Shown: positions 36,429-47,000 of the stretch, in pieces | Layout: each line of letters opens with the position of its first letter | Position numbering within the stretch: position 1 is the stretch's first letter | NCBI RefSeq assembly: GCF_000802205.1 | Contig: NZ_CP012850.1 | Location: 2,356,001 to 2,420,000, forward strand | DNA length: 64,000 bases | Source of the DNA: Candidatus Nitrosocosmicus oleophilus | Lineage (GTDB): Archaea > Thermoproteota > Nitrososphaeria > Nitrososphaerales > Nitrososphaeraceae | Direction: 5' to 3' | Notes under the pieces: model-generated | What the model saw: only the letters and a program-made list of their open reading frames with translations | Databases searched by the model: none | What the model was told of the DNA's origin: nothing | Position numbers and translations under genes: made by a program

Positions 36429-37835
36429 CTAACCCCTTGAAAAATTCTTTATGATTTCAATAAAACACCTGGTACCTTTTTTTAATAGATCAAGATTAGT
36501 GAATTCATTTGGTGAATGCATCTTATTTGGCAAAATAGTACTTCCAATACAAATTGAATCGACGTTTAGGATTTCCTTAAAAACATACATAGGTCCAGTT
36601 CCTGACGAGGAAACATTCAAAACGACACCGTTAAATATCTTTGATGCAGAATCCACAATCATTTTTACATACTCATTATTCAACGGTGTTCTGAAAGATG
36701 GCTCACCACTTACATAGTTAATAGTAACATCTTTTTCTGAATAACCTTTTGATCTCAAGTACTTTACCAATTTATTGAATTGTATACCCGGATCCATATT
36801 TGGCACTAATCTAAAATCCATCTTGACGGTAGCAGTCGAGGGAAGTATCGTTTTTACGCCTTTATTGGTATAGCCTGTAACCAATCCCGAAATGTTACAG
36901 GAGGGTTCTGTAGCAAGGGCTTTCTTTATATCGTAAGAAGATTGTCCCTTTATGAAACTTGAAATACCGTATTCCTTTTTGAATGCTTCCTCATTGAATG
37001 GTTCATTGGCGATTAATTGCAATTCCTGTTTACTTAAAGATGTTACTTCATCATACCACCCTTTAATGAGGACTTTTCCGTCATTCGAGTCATACAACAA
37101 AGACAATAAATGTACCAATCTCCAAGCAGGGCTCTCAATAGCGACCGCTAAACTAGAATGAACATCCCTGCTAGGTCCATGTACCTTTATTTCTACGTTT
37201 AGGATCCCTTTTTGACCCAATGAAATTATTGCTCTATCATCTTTATCAACATAACCACTTTCCCAGATCACCAGGTTTGATTTGAACTTTTCCTTGTATC
37301 TTTGAACATATTTTATCAAGTTTGGACTTCCAATTTCTTCCTCACCTTCTATTATGAATTTGATGTTGCAAGGTACATCCCCTGTCTCTTGTAAATGATA
37401 TTCTACAGCCTTTATTCTAGTGATTAATTCTCCCTTATCGTCAGAGGACCCACGACCATATATCTGATTACCAATTACTTTCCCACTAAAAGGATCTTCA
37501 TTCCACTTTTCAATTGGATCTACAGGTTGTACATCATAATGATTATAGAACAATATAGTCTTTCCACTGGGATTTGATTTTGATTTAACCTCACCATAAA
37601 CAACAGGAGGTATCCTGCCCATGGTTCTACTTTCTACCTGTTCTTCTAAGGCTAAATACAAAAGTTCTGTTTGAATTCCAGCATTTTTCATCATATTCGA
37701 CAATAGAATCGAACACTCCTCCAAACCCTGATTGGTTGCAGAAATGCTTGGCTGCCTTATCAATATTTGCAGATCAGATATCAGATCATTCATTTGATCA
37801 TCTGTCAACGAAGTGGGAAGTAACATATTATCCAA
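36429..37835 (-). CDS. M20-family metallopeptidase (dipeptidase-like)
   Basis: The 468-residue protein has the M20 metal-binding set in order: His in 'LFYNHYDVQPVDP', Asp in 'YGRGSSDDKGELI' (shared by both zinc ions), the catalytic Glu pair in 'FIIEGEEEIGSPNL', and the closing His in 'PNKMHSPNEF'. The lid/dimerisation domain lies between about 190 and 345 ('INVEIKVHGPSRDVHSSLAV'-like segment). Members hydrolyse dipeptides, or acylated amino acids. There is no signal peptide, so it acts in the cytoplasm. The gene ends 178 bases before the GCS2-like gene upstream; no functional link is clear. Confidence 0.9.
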   Translation of the reverse strand: MDNMLLPTSLTDDQMNDLISDLQILIRQPSISATNQGLEECSILLSNMMKNAGIQTELLYLALEEQVESRTMGRIPPVVYGEVKSKSNPSGKTILFYNHYDVQPVDPIEKWNEDPFSGKVIGNQIYGRGSSDDKGELITRIKAVEYHLQETGDVPCNIKFIIEGEEEIGSPNLIKYVQRYKEKFKSNLVIWESGYVDKDDRAIISLGQKGILNVEIKVHGPSRDVHSSLAVAIESPAWRLVHLLSLLYDSNDGKVLIKGWYDEVTSLSKQELQLIANEPFNEEAFKKEYGISSFIKGQSSYDIKKALATEPSCNISGLVTGYTNKGVKTILPSTATVKMDFRLVPNMDPGIQFNKLVKYLRSKGYSEKDVTINYVSGEPSFRTPLNNEYVKMIVDSASKIFNGVVLNVSSSGTGPMYVFKEILNVDSICIGSTILPNKMHSPNEFTNLDLLKKGTRCFIEIIKNFSRG

Positions 37836-38013
37836 TTAATTCATCTGTCTCCCAATAAACCACAATAATTAAAAAACCTTCCTTCTTTCCATATCCGGCT
37901 GACCTATTTAACACACATTATTATCTATTAAAATTTTGTTAAATGAATTAGATGAAAATTTACCTGAACAAAAAGATAGAAAATATGAATGTAACAAATG
38001 GAATAGAAAATTT

Positions 38014-39258
38014 CTAAAGCAAAGGAGAATTATTCTTTGTTTTATCCCAAACATGTTGAATAATTTCCGATACTGTTTGATAAACATTCCCATTGAAATT
38101 AGAGTCCCATAATCTGGTAACGTATTCCCCGGGAGAAGTCTTGTTTTCTAGCCTTTTTTCAAGTATTCCTATAAATTCAGGTCCAAGGCCCAAGTCTTTC
38201 AAGCCTTTTTTGGCAACATGTAACTGAGTCTTTGCAGTTTCTGAAATATTAAAATGAGTTTTAGAATTATACCCGGTACGGATCACTGCTAGTCTTTCTT
38301 CTCTTATTGATGATAATGGTCTTAGCGGCTTTCCCTCCAGAATTGAGCGATACAAAAAACCAATAAAAAACTCAATCATTGCCACCATTTCCTTTGGGGT
38401 CGGTTGGACAGACATTATTCTAGTCTCAACTCTGTAATATGGGGAATTCAACCGTATCCTCAGATCATCATGTCTGTCTTTTTCAAGACCAAAATAATCA
38501 TTAGTACTGTCAGGACCTGGTCTTGATGCAATATAGTCTACATAATCTTCTATCCTATCTAAATATTTTGCAATGGCCGGAAATCCAGAATTTTGTTGTT
38601 CTGAGTGATCATATAAATAGACTCGTGGTTCATAAAGTGAAAATAGTTTGCCCGCAAATAATCTACTATTTGAACCTAGTAATATTGCCGAAGGTAACAA
38701 ATTTAAGATATAATTAAACATGTATGTAGTATAGACAGGATTTAGACCTTGTAAATGAAGATGAAACCCCTGAATAGCGGTGGCAATGTCACACGACTTG
38801 AATTGTTGACCATCAATTTCGATCTTTGGAAACTTCTTTTGCAATTCATAGATATTGAGATAGCGCTCCTTTCTTGTTATTAGTTTCTTTTTGAATATAT
38901 CAGGCGAAGGATTTCCTCCAAGAAAAACAGGGATTATATTCCTATTTTTGTAGACTTTCTTAATTGCGACACTCAGATAGTCTATAAATTCTTCAAAAAA
39001 AACATTCACGCTCGACAAACCGTGCATAGAAATTGGGTCAGTTTTGACTTCAAATTGACACTTTCCGTATTCATGATCTACATCATACTTGGTACTTAAT
39101 TCTTTTATCAAAGTATGTGCGTTCACGGGAAGTGACTTGTCATCAAGTAAACAAATTTCAATTTCAACGCCAACCCTGTAGATTTCGTCCAGACGCCGGA
39201 GGTCATCTTGGATTCTTCTTTTTAACCCAAGAGTCTGGTCTGCCAAGATATTATTCAA
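38014..39258 (-). CDS. Glutamate-cysteine ligase-like (GCS2 family) carboxylate-amine ligase
   Basis: The 414-residue protein has the early 'RVGVEIEICLLDDKSLPVNA' strand, the 'YGKCQFEVKTDP' segment and 'AIQGFHLHLQG', which match the ATP- and metal-binding positions of GCS2-type ligases; 'YRVETRIMSVQPTPKEM' is the late conserved segment. Real GCS2 enzymes join glutamate to cysteine; the family also holds related ligases of unknown substrate. Whether this archaeon makes gamma-glutamylcysteine as a thiol is not shown here, so the substrate is open. Length and motif order are normal. Confidence 0.72.
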   Translation of the reverse strand: MNNILADQTLGLKRRIQDDLRRLDEIYRVGVEIEICLLDDKSLPVNAHTLIKELSTKYDVDHEYGKCQFEVKTDPISMHGLSSVNVFFEEFIDYLSVAIKKVYKNRNIIPVFLGGNPSPDIFKKKLITRKERYLNIYELQKKFPKIEIDGQQFKSCDIATAIQGFHLHLQGLNPVYTTYMFNYILNLLPSAILLGSNSRLFAGKLFSLYEPRVYLYDHSEQQNSGFPAIAKYLDRIEDYVDYIASRPGPDSTNDYFGLEKDRHDDLRIRLNSPYYRVETRIMSVQPTPKEMVAMIEFFIGFLYRSILEGKPLRPLSSIREERLAVIRTGYNSKTHFNISETAKTQLHVAKKGLKDLGLGPEFIGILEKRLENKTSPGEYVTRLWDSNFNGNVYQTVSEIIQHVWDKTKNNSPLL

Positions 39259-39524
39259 ATTTGTTAAACCTATTAATGATATATACTATAAATTTCTTTA
39301 TATAATTATTCTGGTAAAATCTAATATAACATAAAATCTTGGTGATAAACAATATAGATCATATAGATACGATTGTTAGGGATAATATGAACTACCTATT
39401 TCCAATTCCAAATAGTGAGGGCAATATTCTCTATTAGTATTATTTTAAACATTGTTCTTCCATTTAGATTCAGTAAAGGTACCTAGATCTACTATTCTAT
39501 AGTTATCTTCCTAATCATGTTTTC

Positions 39525-40181
39525 TCAATTATCATCGTTTACGTTAATAAGCAATGCCTTTGTCTTGAAATTATTTAATGTTACTTCCTTATGACATTTA
39601 TAGCATAAAGTTCTTAAATTTTTATCATTATGTAAAAATTCCAATACTGTCTTAACCTTATTTTCTAATGTGTCAAAATTATATCCTAAAAAAGTGTAGT
39701 AAGATTTAGGTATGATATGATCACACTCAAGCCAATTCTCAATTTTTTTGTTGTGCCTTTTCTTTTTATTTAATTTTAACCCGCAAATCTGGCAAGTATA
39801 ATTGTCCCTTTTCAAAATACTATTGCGAATATTACGCCAATAAAAATTCTTATTGTACCATCTTGTAAATTCCACGCTACACTTTCTCGAACAATATTTT
39901 CTAAATGGTTTACAAACAAATTTTTCACAATTGTTATTTCTGCATTTTTGATTTCCTTCCTCGTCTAATCTATCAAACTCATTTATGTAAACAACTAGTC
40001 TAAGGATTCTTTTGGACTCTTCTCTATAAGAAACAGCTGGAGAAACATCCTTCTCTCTATTTTTATACAATTCGCGATCTGTGGTGTGTGACGAGTTTAA
40101 TGAGATAGTAGGTTTGTCATTAGATTTGTTTGATTGTTTAGTATTTGATTTTCCTTTCCTTTTTCTCTTTTTAATTATCAT
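39525..40181 (-). CDS. HNH endonuclease domain protein
   Basis: The 218-residue protein is very basic at the N-terminus (KKRKRKGKSNTK). Two Cys pairs follow: 'CRNNNCEKF' and 'KYCSRKCSVEF' form one likely zinc knuckle, and 'YTCQICGLKL' with 'LCYKCHKEVT' frames a classic HNH site containing 'ECDHIIPKSYY' (the H-N-H beta-beta-metal motif, with the Asn position read as 'N' in 'KNLRTLCYKCH'). It should be a metal-dependent DNA nuclease. There is no neighbouring methylase, phage or restriction gene, so it stands alone; it could be an orphan homing or defence enzyme. Confidence 0.82.
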   Translation of the reverse strand: MIIKKRKRKGKSNTKQSNKSNDKPTISLNSSHTTDRELYKNREKDVSPAVSYREESKRILRLVVYINEFDRLDEEGNQKCRNNNCEKFVCKPFRKYCSRKCSVEFTRWYNKNFYWRNIRNSILKRDNYTCQICGLKLNKKKRHNKKIENWLECDHIIPKSYYTFLGYNFDTLENKVKTVLEFLHNDKNLRTLCYKCHKEVTLNNFKTKALLINVNDDN

Positions 40182-40241
40182 TTAGATTTATCCTTTATCT
40201 GAACTTCAAATCTAGTTTCTATACTCAAGTCTTTATTCAAT

Positions 40242-41018
40242 TTAGTGAGTATTGGGCCATAACCAGATTGTTCTTTGGGTTGTGGGAGTAGCAGAAGTAG
40301 CAGAAGTAGTGGATGAAGATGAAGATGAAGTGGAAAGATGAGAGGGAGAAGGAGATTTGGTAATGTCGTCAGCCTCAATTGAAAATTCGTATATTCCCAC
40401 TCGGTTTTTTAGCAAGGATAATTCATCATTCTTGCCTGCGACAACAGGAGAGAAAAATATCATTCCTGCGTAGTGAACCGTATCATTTGATTTGTTGATA
40501 ATTTGGTCGAATGCATCCCATTCAATAATATCTCCGTTCTCTGTCAAAAAAATGCCAGAGCCTTTATAGTAATTCGGGCTTGGTTTAGTTTCGAGACCGC
40601 TGCTTAGAGGCTTGAATTCAGGCTTAGACCCATCGATGGTAGAATCTTCTACATAATACCCCACATTGTACGTTACCAAAGTAGAATTAATTACTCCTCT
40701 TTCAACATAAAATTGAACTTCTTTATTTATTGAGCTTGATTTCTCTATTGGGACTTTAGCTAACATTATAGTAGCATTTGATGAATAGTAAGGATTTGAA
40801 AAAATCAAAGTATCTGACTTTTTATTTTGGATCGTGTGGTGTAAACTATTACTTTGCGGATAGCTTTGAGTTTGACCTTTACTATAAAAAGTCTCGTTAG
40901 ATGCTTGGACTTTAATAGGTTCACTTGATTGGTAGGCATATAGCATAAAAGAAACAATTAGGAAGGACGATGAGAAGATAATGATAATAAAACTACAAGT
41001 AATTTTCATAGGTTTCAT
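40242..41018 (-). CDS. Exported hypothetical protein with Ser-rich tail
   Basis: The 258-residue protein has a signal or anchor helix (about 7-29). The middle is beta-rich ('IMLAKVPIEKSSSINKEVQFYVE', 'TLVTYNVGYYVEDSTIDGSKPE', 'SGIFLTENGDIIEWDAFDQ'), and the C-terminus is a Ser/Thr run (SSSSSSTTSATSATPTT) followed by a short end. It lies 60 bases before the HNH gene on the same strand and may be co-transcribed. No family recognised. Confidence 0.65.
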   Translation of the reverse strand: MKPMKITCSFIIIIFSSSFLIVSFMLYAYQSSEPIKVQASNETFYSKGQTQSYPQSNSLHHTIQNKKSDTLIFSNPYYSSNATIMLAKVPIEKSSSINKEVQFYVERGVINSTLVTYNVGYYVEDSTIDGSKPEFKPLSSGLETKPSPNYYKGSGIFLTENGDIIEWDAFDQIINKSNDTVHYAGMIFFSPVVAGKNDELSLLKNRVGIYEFSIEADDITKSPSPSHLSTSSSSSSTTSATSATPTTQRTIWLWPNTH

Positions 41019-41116
41019 AGGTTTGAGATCATTAGTTTGAATTTAGGAACTCTAATAAATTTTAAACTTGCTATAAACATTTAAAAATACGATAGAAAAA
41101 TGAATATTTATTTAAT

Positions 41117-41575
41117 TTGAAGAGCATAGGCCAGGATGGCTTTCCAAGCAAATCATTGTTTATCATTACTTTCATGATTCTGAGTTTAATCTTTTCTATA
41201 ATGATTGTAGGAGTCTATCTTTCATCAATCCATCAAGGATATTCCTGTAAGACATGGCCTTTATGTCCTAATGGCTTTGACTTTCCACCAAAGGAATACT
41301 TTTATGAGCACTTTCATCGATTTTTGGGACTAATTCTGGCGATATCATTATTTTCATTTACTGCGTTTTCAGTCATCAAACTCAGAAACAGGAATTTTAG
41401 TATAAAACTTTTGATTGCATCTACTCTTCTTGTTTCACAAATAATTCTCGGTTGGGCAGTAATTGCAACTAAATTGCAGCCATTAGTTGTTGCAAGTCAC
41501 CTTTCCACCGGAATTGCATTATTTGGAATTTTGGTAGTTACTCTGATCTCGTTGCAACACAAGATGAAACCATAA
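41117..41575 (+). CDS. Half-size heme A synthase-like protein (CtaA/Cox15 family)
   Basis: The 152-residue protein has four membrane helices, half the length of the bacterial eight-helix CtaA. It keeps the family's 'EHFHRFLGLILA' (E-x-x-H-R) and a later helix His in 'VVASHLSTGIALFG', the two heme-side positions, and a Cys pair 'YSCKTWPLCP' in the first loop, as in the loop Cys of CtaA. Such four-helix members are known in archaea and are thought to dimerise. It would convert heme O to heme A for a terminal oxidase. A TTG at 41117 is the only reasonable start. Confidence 0.8.
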   Translation: MKSIGQDGFPSKSLFIITFMILSLIFSIMIVGVYLSSIHQGYSCKTWPLCPNGFDFPPKEYFYEHFHRFLGLILAISLFSFTAFSVIKLRNRNFSIKLLIASTLLVSQIILGWAVIATKLQPLVVASHLSTGIALFGILVVTLISLQHKMKP

Positions 41576-41639
41576 AGGATAGTTTTTGGATTTTTAGAAC
41601 CTCTGGCAGTGGCAGGTATATATGAAAAGAAGTATATTG

Positions 41640-42671
41640 CTAGATTTTTGTAAGTTTAAAGAGGTTTAACATATTAATTTCCATTCCAAACCTATCTTCA
41701 CTCTTTTTCATGTACTTGTAAATTTTGAGAAGTTCAACAAAATCCCTAATAATGTTGAAATTTTGAGATATTCGTTTTTTAATAAAGTTATATACACTTG
41801 TATAAATTTTAAATGTTGACAATACTTGTGAAAAGTATTTCTCCTTGTCGTACAGGTTATCAACAAAGAGTTGAGCACAAATTGTAGATGGTATGATACC
41901 CTCACCCAACAGAGCATATACCGTTCCTATCGATTCACCCACTCCAATCGTTTTGTTTCCATCATCAAATGGAAGGCACTTTGAGGGAGGTGTAATCCTA
42001 ACAGGTCTACCCACTTTTTTGATTACTTCGCATGGGTATTTTTTCATAAAAGAGTCCATAAAAACATGAGTTTGCTTTCTTCTAAAGTCTCCTGATCCTA
42101 TATGTGCGTATCCATTGCCTAGCGGAAAGTACCAAAAGTACCCTGATAACAATGGAAAAGCCTTTAAGTAAAAATCATCAAAAGGTACTTGATCATACTT
42201 TACTTTGTACTGAATACATGGTATCCATAATTCATCGCTTAACTTGGGTAAATAGTGTCTGTGAAATCCGGTGGAATCAATAATCAAGTCAAAATCTTGT
42301 TCAAGATTTTTCTTATTCGGCACTTTTTCAAATACAATGTCAGTTCCCCTTATCATATCCTGGATTAGTTTTAATTTATCATAACTTATCATACCTTTTA
42401 GTTTAATGTCGATTGTGTTGCCAGAGTTTATCCCATTCCCTATATCTACTCTCATCTTTTTTCCATCATGTAAAACATAATTGTCAAAATTTAGACCACA
42501 TATGTTGGCATAATCTCTCATTACATTATCGCATGTAGCCCAAGCACATACGGCATCGTGTTCCTTTTCCGGCATTCTTTCAAATCCTTGCACGTGTACA
42601 TCGTGCAGATCACTAAGTTGATTCATTAAATATGCACCTGCGACTCCTATCCCAACTACAGCAATCTTCAT
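41640..42671 (-). CDS. FAD-dependent reductase, geranylgeranyl-reductase-like
   Basis: The chosen start at 42671 (MKIAVVGIGVAGAYLMNQL) places the Rossmann Gly motif GxGxxG at residue 7 and removes 14 non-conserved residues of a longer frame. The 343-residue protein then follows the FAD-oxidoreductase pattern of geranylgeranyl reductases: 'FERMPEKE' after the second strand, 'LIIDSTGFHRHYLP' and a late 'TIGVGESIGTVYALLGEGI' with the FAD-binding Asp/Glu replaced by Glu. The closest roles are reduction of archaeal lipid isoprenoids or quinone tails. Its neighbours do not settle it. Family confidence is good, exact substrate is not. Confidence 0.78.
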   Translation of the reverse strand: MKIAVVGIGVAGAYLMNQLSDLHDVHVQGFERMPEKEHDAVCAWATCDNVMRDYANICGLNFDNYVLHDGKKMRVDIGNGINSGNTIDIKLKGMISYDKLKLIQDMIRGTDIVFEKVPNKKNLEQDFDLIIDSTGFHRHYLPKLSDELWIPCIQYKVKYDQVPFDDFYLKAFPLLSGYFWYFPLGNGYAHIGSGDFRRKQTHVFMDSFMKKYPCEVIKKVGRPVRITPPSKCLPFDDGNKTIGVGESIGTVYALLGEGIIPSTICAQLFVDNLYDKEKYFSQVLSTFKIYTSVYNFIKKRISQNFNIIRDFVELLKIYKYMKKSEDRFGMEINMLNLFKLTKI

Positions 42672-42768
42672 AATATCAGAACATACGGTTAATGACAAAT
42701 AAATTGATTTCATTAGGTGGAATGTGAATGGATATGATTAAAAAGATCCCGAGTAAGTAATGTAATAC

Positions 42769-43002
42769 ATGGTTGCAAATAAGGCGCCCAAACCAAAAAA
42801 AAGGAAAATGGCTGGGCCATTGAGGGCGGGCATCGCATTAATGATCCTTGGAGCAATACTTGTGGGATTTGGAAGTTTATATGGCAGAGAATCACTTTCT
42901 ATTTATGGTTTTATAGTAGTCGTTAGCGGGTTTTTTTTATATTTTGTGTCTTATTACTACCTAGATAGACTACAGAAGCAAAAAACGAATAATCGACGCT
43001 AG
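42769..43002 (+). CDS. Small two-helix membrane protein
   Basis: The 77-residue protein has a very basic N-terminus (KAPKPKKRKMAGPLR), two helices (about 20-36 and 44-63) and a basic tail, so both ends should be cytoplasmic. It is divergent from the flavoprotein gene, 97 bases away. Function unknown. Confidence 0.7.
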   Translation: MVANKAPKPKKRKMAGPLRAGIALMILGAILVGFGSLYGRESLSIYGFIVVVSGFFLYFVSYYYLDRLQKQKTNNRR

Positions 43003-43049
43003 AAGGTATCAGAATCTAATCTGAGAATTAACAGTAGATTTTAAAAACC

Positions 43050-43550
43050 ATGAATGCTAGTTATTTGTCATATAGAAAAATAATGGATGACATTTTATTC
43101 AAAAGATTTTACAGTAAAAACATGGGGATCTCATTTTTTTATGACGCCTCCCTTCTGCCTGATGATGATTCCTCAAGTAATGATACAAACTATAGCCTTA
43201 ATTTGAGAAATAAAGATTTGCAATTTAATTTAATTAAATTGTCGACTGAAGCAAACGTTGGGCTGAGGATTTTTGGTTTGGAAAAGGGATTAAAATCATC
43301 ACTTGGCGAAATTGAAATTTTAATAGAGGAAGTAAGAACACAAAATTATGAGATAAATGGTAATAAGACCGCTTACACTACTAGTATTTATCCCTCTGAA
43401 TCCGGTAATATCAAGATAAAACGCTTCCTTGTTTCTCATGACGGTCAAGGATATCTCTTGGCATTTCAAAATAAAGTCGAACAATTTGAATCTGAAGAAA
43501 GCCGAGGGACGTTTGATACGATACTCGATACTTTCAAATTCTTAAAGTGA
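43050..43550 (+). CDS. Cytoplasmic PsbP-like protein
   Basis: The 166-residue protein lacks a signal peptide. 'FYSKNMGISFFYDASLLP' at its start and 'DGQGYLLAFQNKVEQF' plus 'TFDTILDTFKFLK' at its end follow the PsbP-like pattern seen twice in the protein at 12,793-13,911. It starts 48 bases after the small membrane protein, so the two are likely one transcript. PsbP-like proteins in these archaea have no settled role. Confidence 0.6.
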   Translation: MNASYLSYRKIMDDILFKRFYSKNMGISFFYDASLLPDDDSSSNDTNYSLNLRNKDLQFNLIKLSTEANVGLRIFGLEKGLKSSLGEIEILIEEVRTQNYEINGNKTAYTTSIYPSESGNIKIKRFLVSHDGQGYLLAFQNKVEQFESEESRGTFDTILDTFKFLK

Positions 43551-44014
43551 TTTACAATATGTGAAAATCGGTATTTTGATAATTCATTTTCAAAAAATGG
43601 AATGATTATATCCCAAGTTATAACTCATTTGTAAGATTTGGTAAGAAGTTAGAATTCAATTGCATAATAGGCAATTGAGATATAATAGAAAGGCCCAAAG
43701 GCAACTAGTTCTGCACCACAACTGAATTAATTCATTCTGATTTGGACTAAAAAAATATTTAGTATCGAATCAAGTTACGATCACGTTACCTAAACTAAAA
43801 GAATTTTCTTGTTATTAAATTAGTAGGACAAATGGACATTGGGGTTTACTGTTACGAAGGACGTATAGCCAGTAACTAATACAGAACCAATACAAAAATC
43901 TAAGCGATTTTGAATTATTTAGCCAAATTAAAAGAGGAGATTTGGGACTGGGCCTTTATGGGATTATTTAGTAGGACCTTATGAATAAAAGATCTGACTA
44001 AAATCTTGATTTGA
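43551..44014. other. Intergenic, no gene seen
   Basis: About 465 bases between convergent genes. No gene, repeat or stable RNA was recognised; termination signals of both genes should lie here. Confidence 0.5.
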
Positions 44015-47000
44015 TTATTCAAGATATATTGCGGGTTTAAAAGGCCTAGAGAACCTTGCCTTATTTTTAGGATCATAAATTTTGGGATCATTTTCGTGGT
44101 ATATCTTTATGGATGAATCTTTAACATCAAATTCAGAGGATATCAATCCAATCCCATCCACTAATGCAATGTATTCATCAAACAAACCAATGGTTATCCT
44201 TCTTTTTTGTTCTACAGGGGACAAAGAAAGGATATCCTCATTTATTTTCTTAATGAAATCTGTATTACTTTTCACTAAATCCTTATGTTCAACAGACATT
44301 GAAGGATCCGAAAGCAATGATTTCATAATAAGTCCAAAATTCTTAATGTTAGAGTTCGTCACCAGATTTAGGACTTTATCATAAAGGATTTTTTTGTCAT
44401 TTGATGATAAATAGATATGAATATTTTTTAGTTGAGTATTTTTTGTTACTTTTACAATTTTATGCAAATCGTCAAGAATATTAAAAATTTCCCGTTCGTT
44501 TTCATCGGTGACTGGATTGATTAATCCATTGTTAATGATAGGCCAGTTGTCTTGAAAAATGGATCCTTTCTGTGGTTCTAATAACTCCCACAGCTCTTCA
44601 GCAAGAAATGGACAAAAAGGCGCCAACATCTTGATTCTCGCCTTAAAAAAGTATGAAATAACAGATAGATTTGTATTATTATCAGAAACATGATCAGACC
44701 TGGATTCCTTCCTTTTTTTGTACCATTCAAAATCCTTATCCATCAAATACAAAGCGGTATTTAGTGCATCTCTTATTCGCATTTCTTCAAATGAATTAGT
44801 AATATCTTTTACGGTAGAGTTTACGCGTTGAAGTAACCATTTATCCTCCCAATCTAAATCAATAAAAAGTTCAGTAAAGTCATAGTCAATAGCTCTCAGG
44901 TTGGTAGCAGCCTTTTGTTTTTCAACTAAATCTTTTCCAAATTCATATATTTCATTTAGCCTCGAATATATTCCCTTTAACGTTGAAAAGGAAAAATCAA
45001 CATCTTGTAATAATTCTCCCAAAACTAACATTGCCACTCTTATGGAATCGGCGTTAAACTGTTTTATAGTACTTCTCAATGGTATTATGTTACCCATGGA
45101 CTTTGACATTTTCTTTCCGTCCATTAGAACAGAGCCATTGACAACTATTTGTTTTGGCCATAAAGATTTTGGAAAAATTATTGAATGATTAAAAATAAAA
45201 AATGATAAATGATTTGGTACCAAGTCTCTCCCCGAATGTCGAGAATCTAAAGGATAATAGTACTTAAATTCTTCGCGAATTTGTTTAGACTCGACCAAAA
45301 ACTCATTTAAGATTGATAAATCCGCACCCGGATCAATCTTGATGGAAGTTAGATCGCCTGAGAAATTATCATTTTCGTCAAGTGCGAGAAAATGACCAGA
45401 CTTTAAATTCAGAAGAACGTAATCAAAAAATGAACTATCGATAAAATCTGAATATTTATCCAAATCATGCAATTTTACGTATTTAGATATGATGTAGTAA
45501 ACCATGTAGATAACTGAGTCAGACAGACTCTCAATTATCCAATCTTTGTCCCATGGTAATGGTGTACCTAACCCAGTCTTTCTCGCGCATGCTCTAACTT
45601 TAAGCCAATCAAATACGTTCCTAAATTCTTTAATTATCTCCGAGGGTATCACTTCCATTCTGTTTAAACATTCAAGGGCCAAGGTTTTCCATTCAGGATT
45701 ACCATAGTTTAGGAACCATTGGTTATTTAGTAATTTGACATAACATAGAGTTCCACATCTGCAGTAAACCGGTTTGTTGGTCATTTCAAAAAACTGAATA
45801 GACTTTTGTAATGCAATTAAACGGTCCTTGACTAGATCTTTGGCTTTTAAAACTGGCATCCCTGAATATTCAAAAGTTCCTTCATTCATTTTTCCGCTAT
45901 AAAATTCTAATGAATACAATTCAGACGTAGCCTTCTCCAAATTAGGGTCAATTTGGGAGGATATACCGTATTTCTCGAGGAAAACCACAGCGGGAATCAC
46001 TCTATTACCTAAATTACCTTTATCGGCTCCCTGTATAAAAAGTCCTTTTGCATTGTTTAGAGTCTCGTTATCAACGTGATGTGGCAATTGATCGTCTTGT
46101 CGCTGAACTTTAGAATCTATAATTACTATAGGAACAATTGTGTCTAAACTCAATAAAGATGGGTAGTCTGAAGATCGTTTTCTAAAATCCAACAGGGCTT
46201 GCATATCAAATGGAGCATGAGCAGGAACCGACATTACTATTCCACTGCCTTCATCCAATGTAACAAACGTAGCGGGCAAGATTGGAATAAATCGGTTAGT
46301 CAGAGGGGATTCAACCAAAGAGCCTATCAATTCTTTGCCCAAAAGTGTCTTTGTTATTTTTACCGAATAATTTAGATATTCTAATTTCTTTGCGGCTAAT
46401 CTGCTCAATACCCAATTTTCAGTATCATTGACAAGTACTTGAGTATACTCTTCTTCAGGATTTATCCAGAGATTAGTTGCCCCAAAAATGGTTTCGGGTC
46501 TGAGGGTAGCAACAGGGATGATCAAATCCTGACTCTTAATTTTGAATTTGATTAGCGAATACTCTGTAAATGATGGCTCAACGTCACCCAGGGTATCATG
46601 CTGACTAACTGGGTTTAAGTCATTGGGGCACCAACCAACCGGATGGGACCCTTGTTCGATCACTCCGAGTTTTTTAAGAGTTTCAAATTGCCAAGATATT
46701 AGTTTCTTATATACAGGATCAATGGTTGTAAATTCTCGTCTCCAATCAATTGAATATCCCATCTCCTTCATTCCAGCCTTTATCTCGTTATGAAAATATT
46801 TGGCTATGTGAAGAGGCTCGCTAAAAGTGAGTATATCCTGGTCACTGATATTGTATATTTTTTTGAAATTTTCTATAATTTCTTTATCCCCTGCTTGTAC
46901 CCGCTTTGCCATTCCAAGAATTGGGGTACCGGTATAATGAAATGCCATAGGAAAGAGTACATTAAAGCCTCTTAGCCTCTTGTACCGGGCATGCACATCT

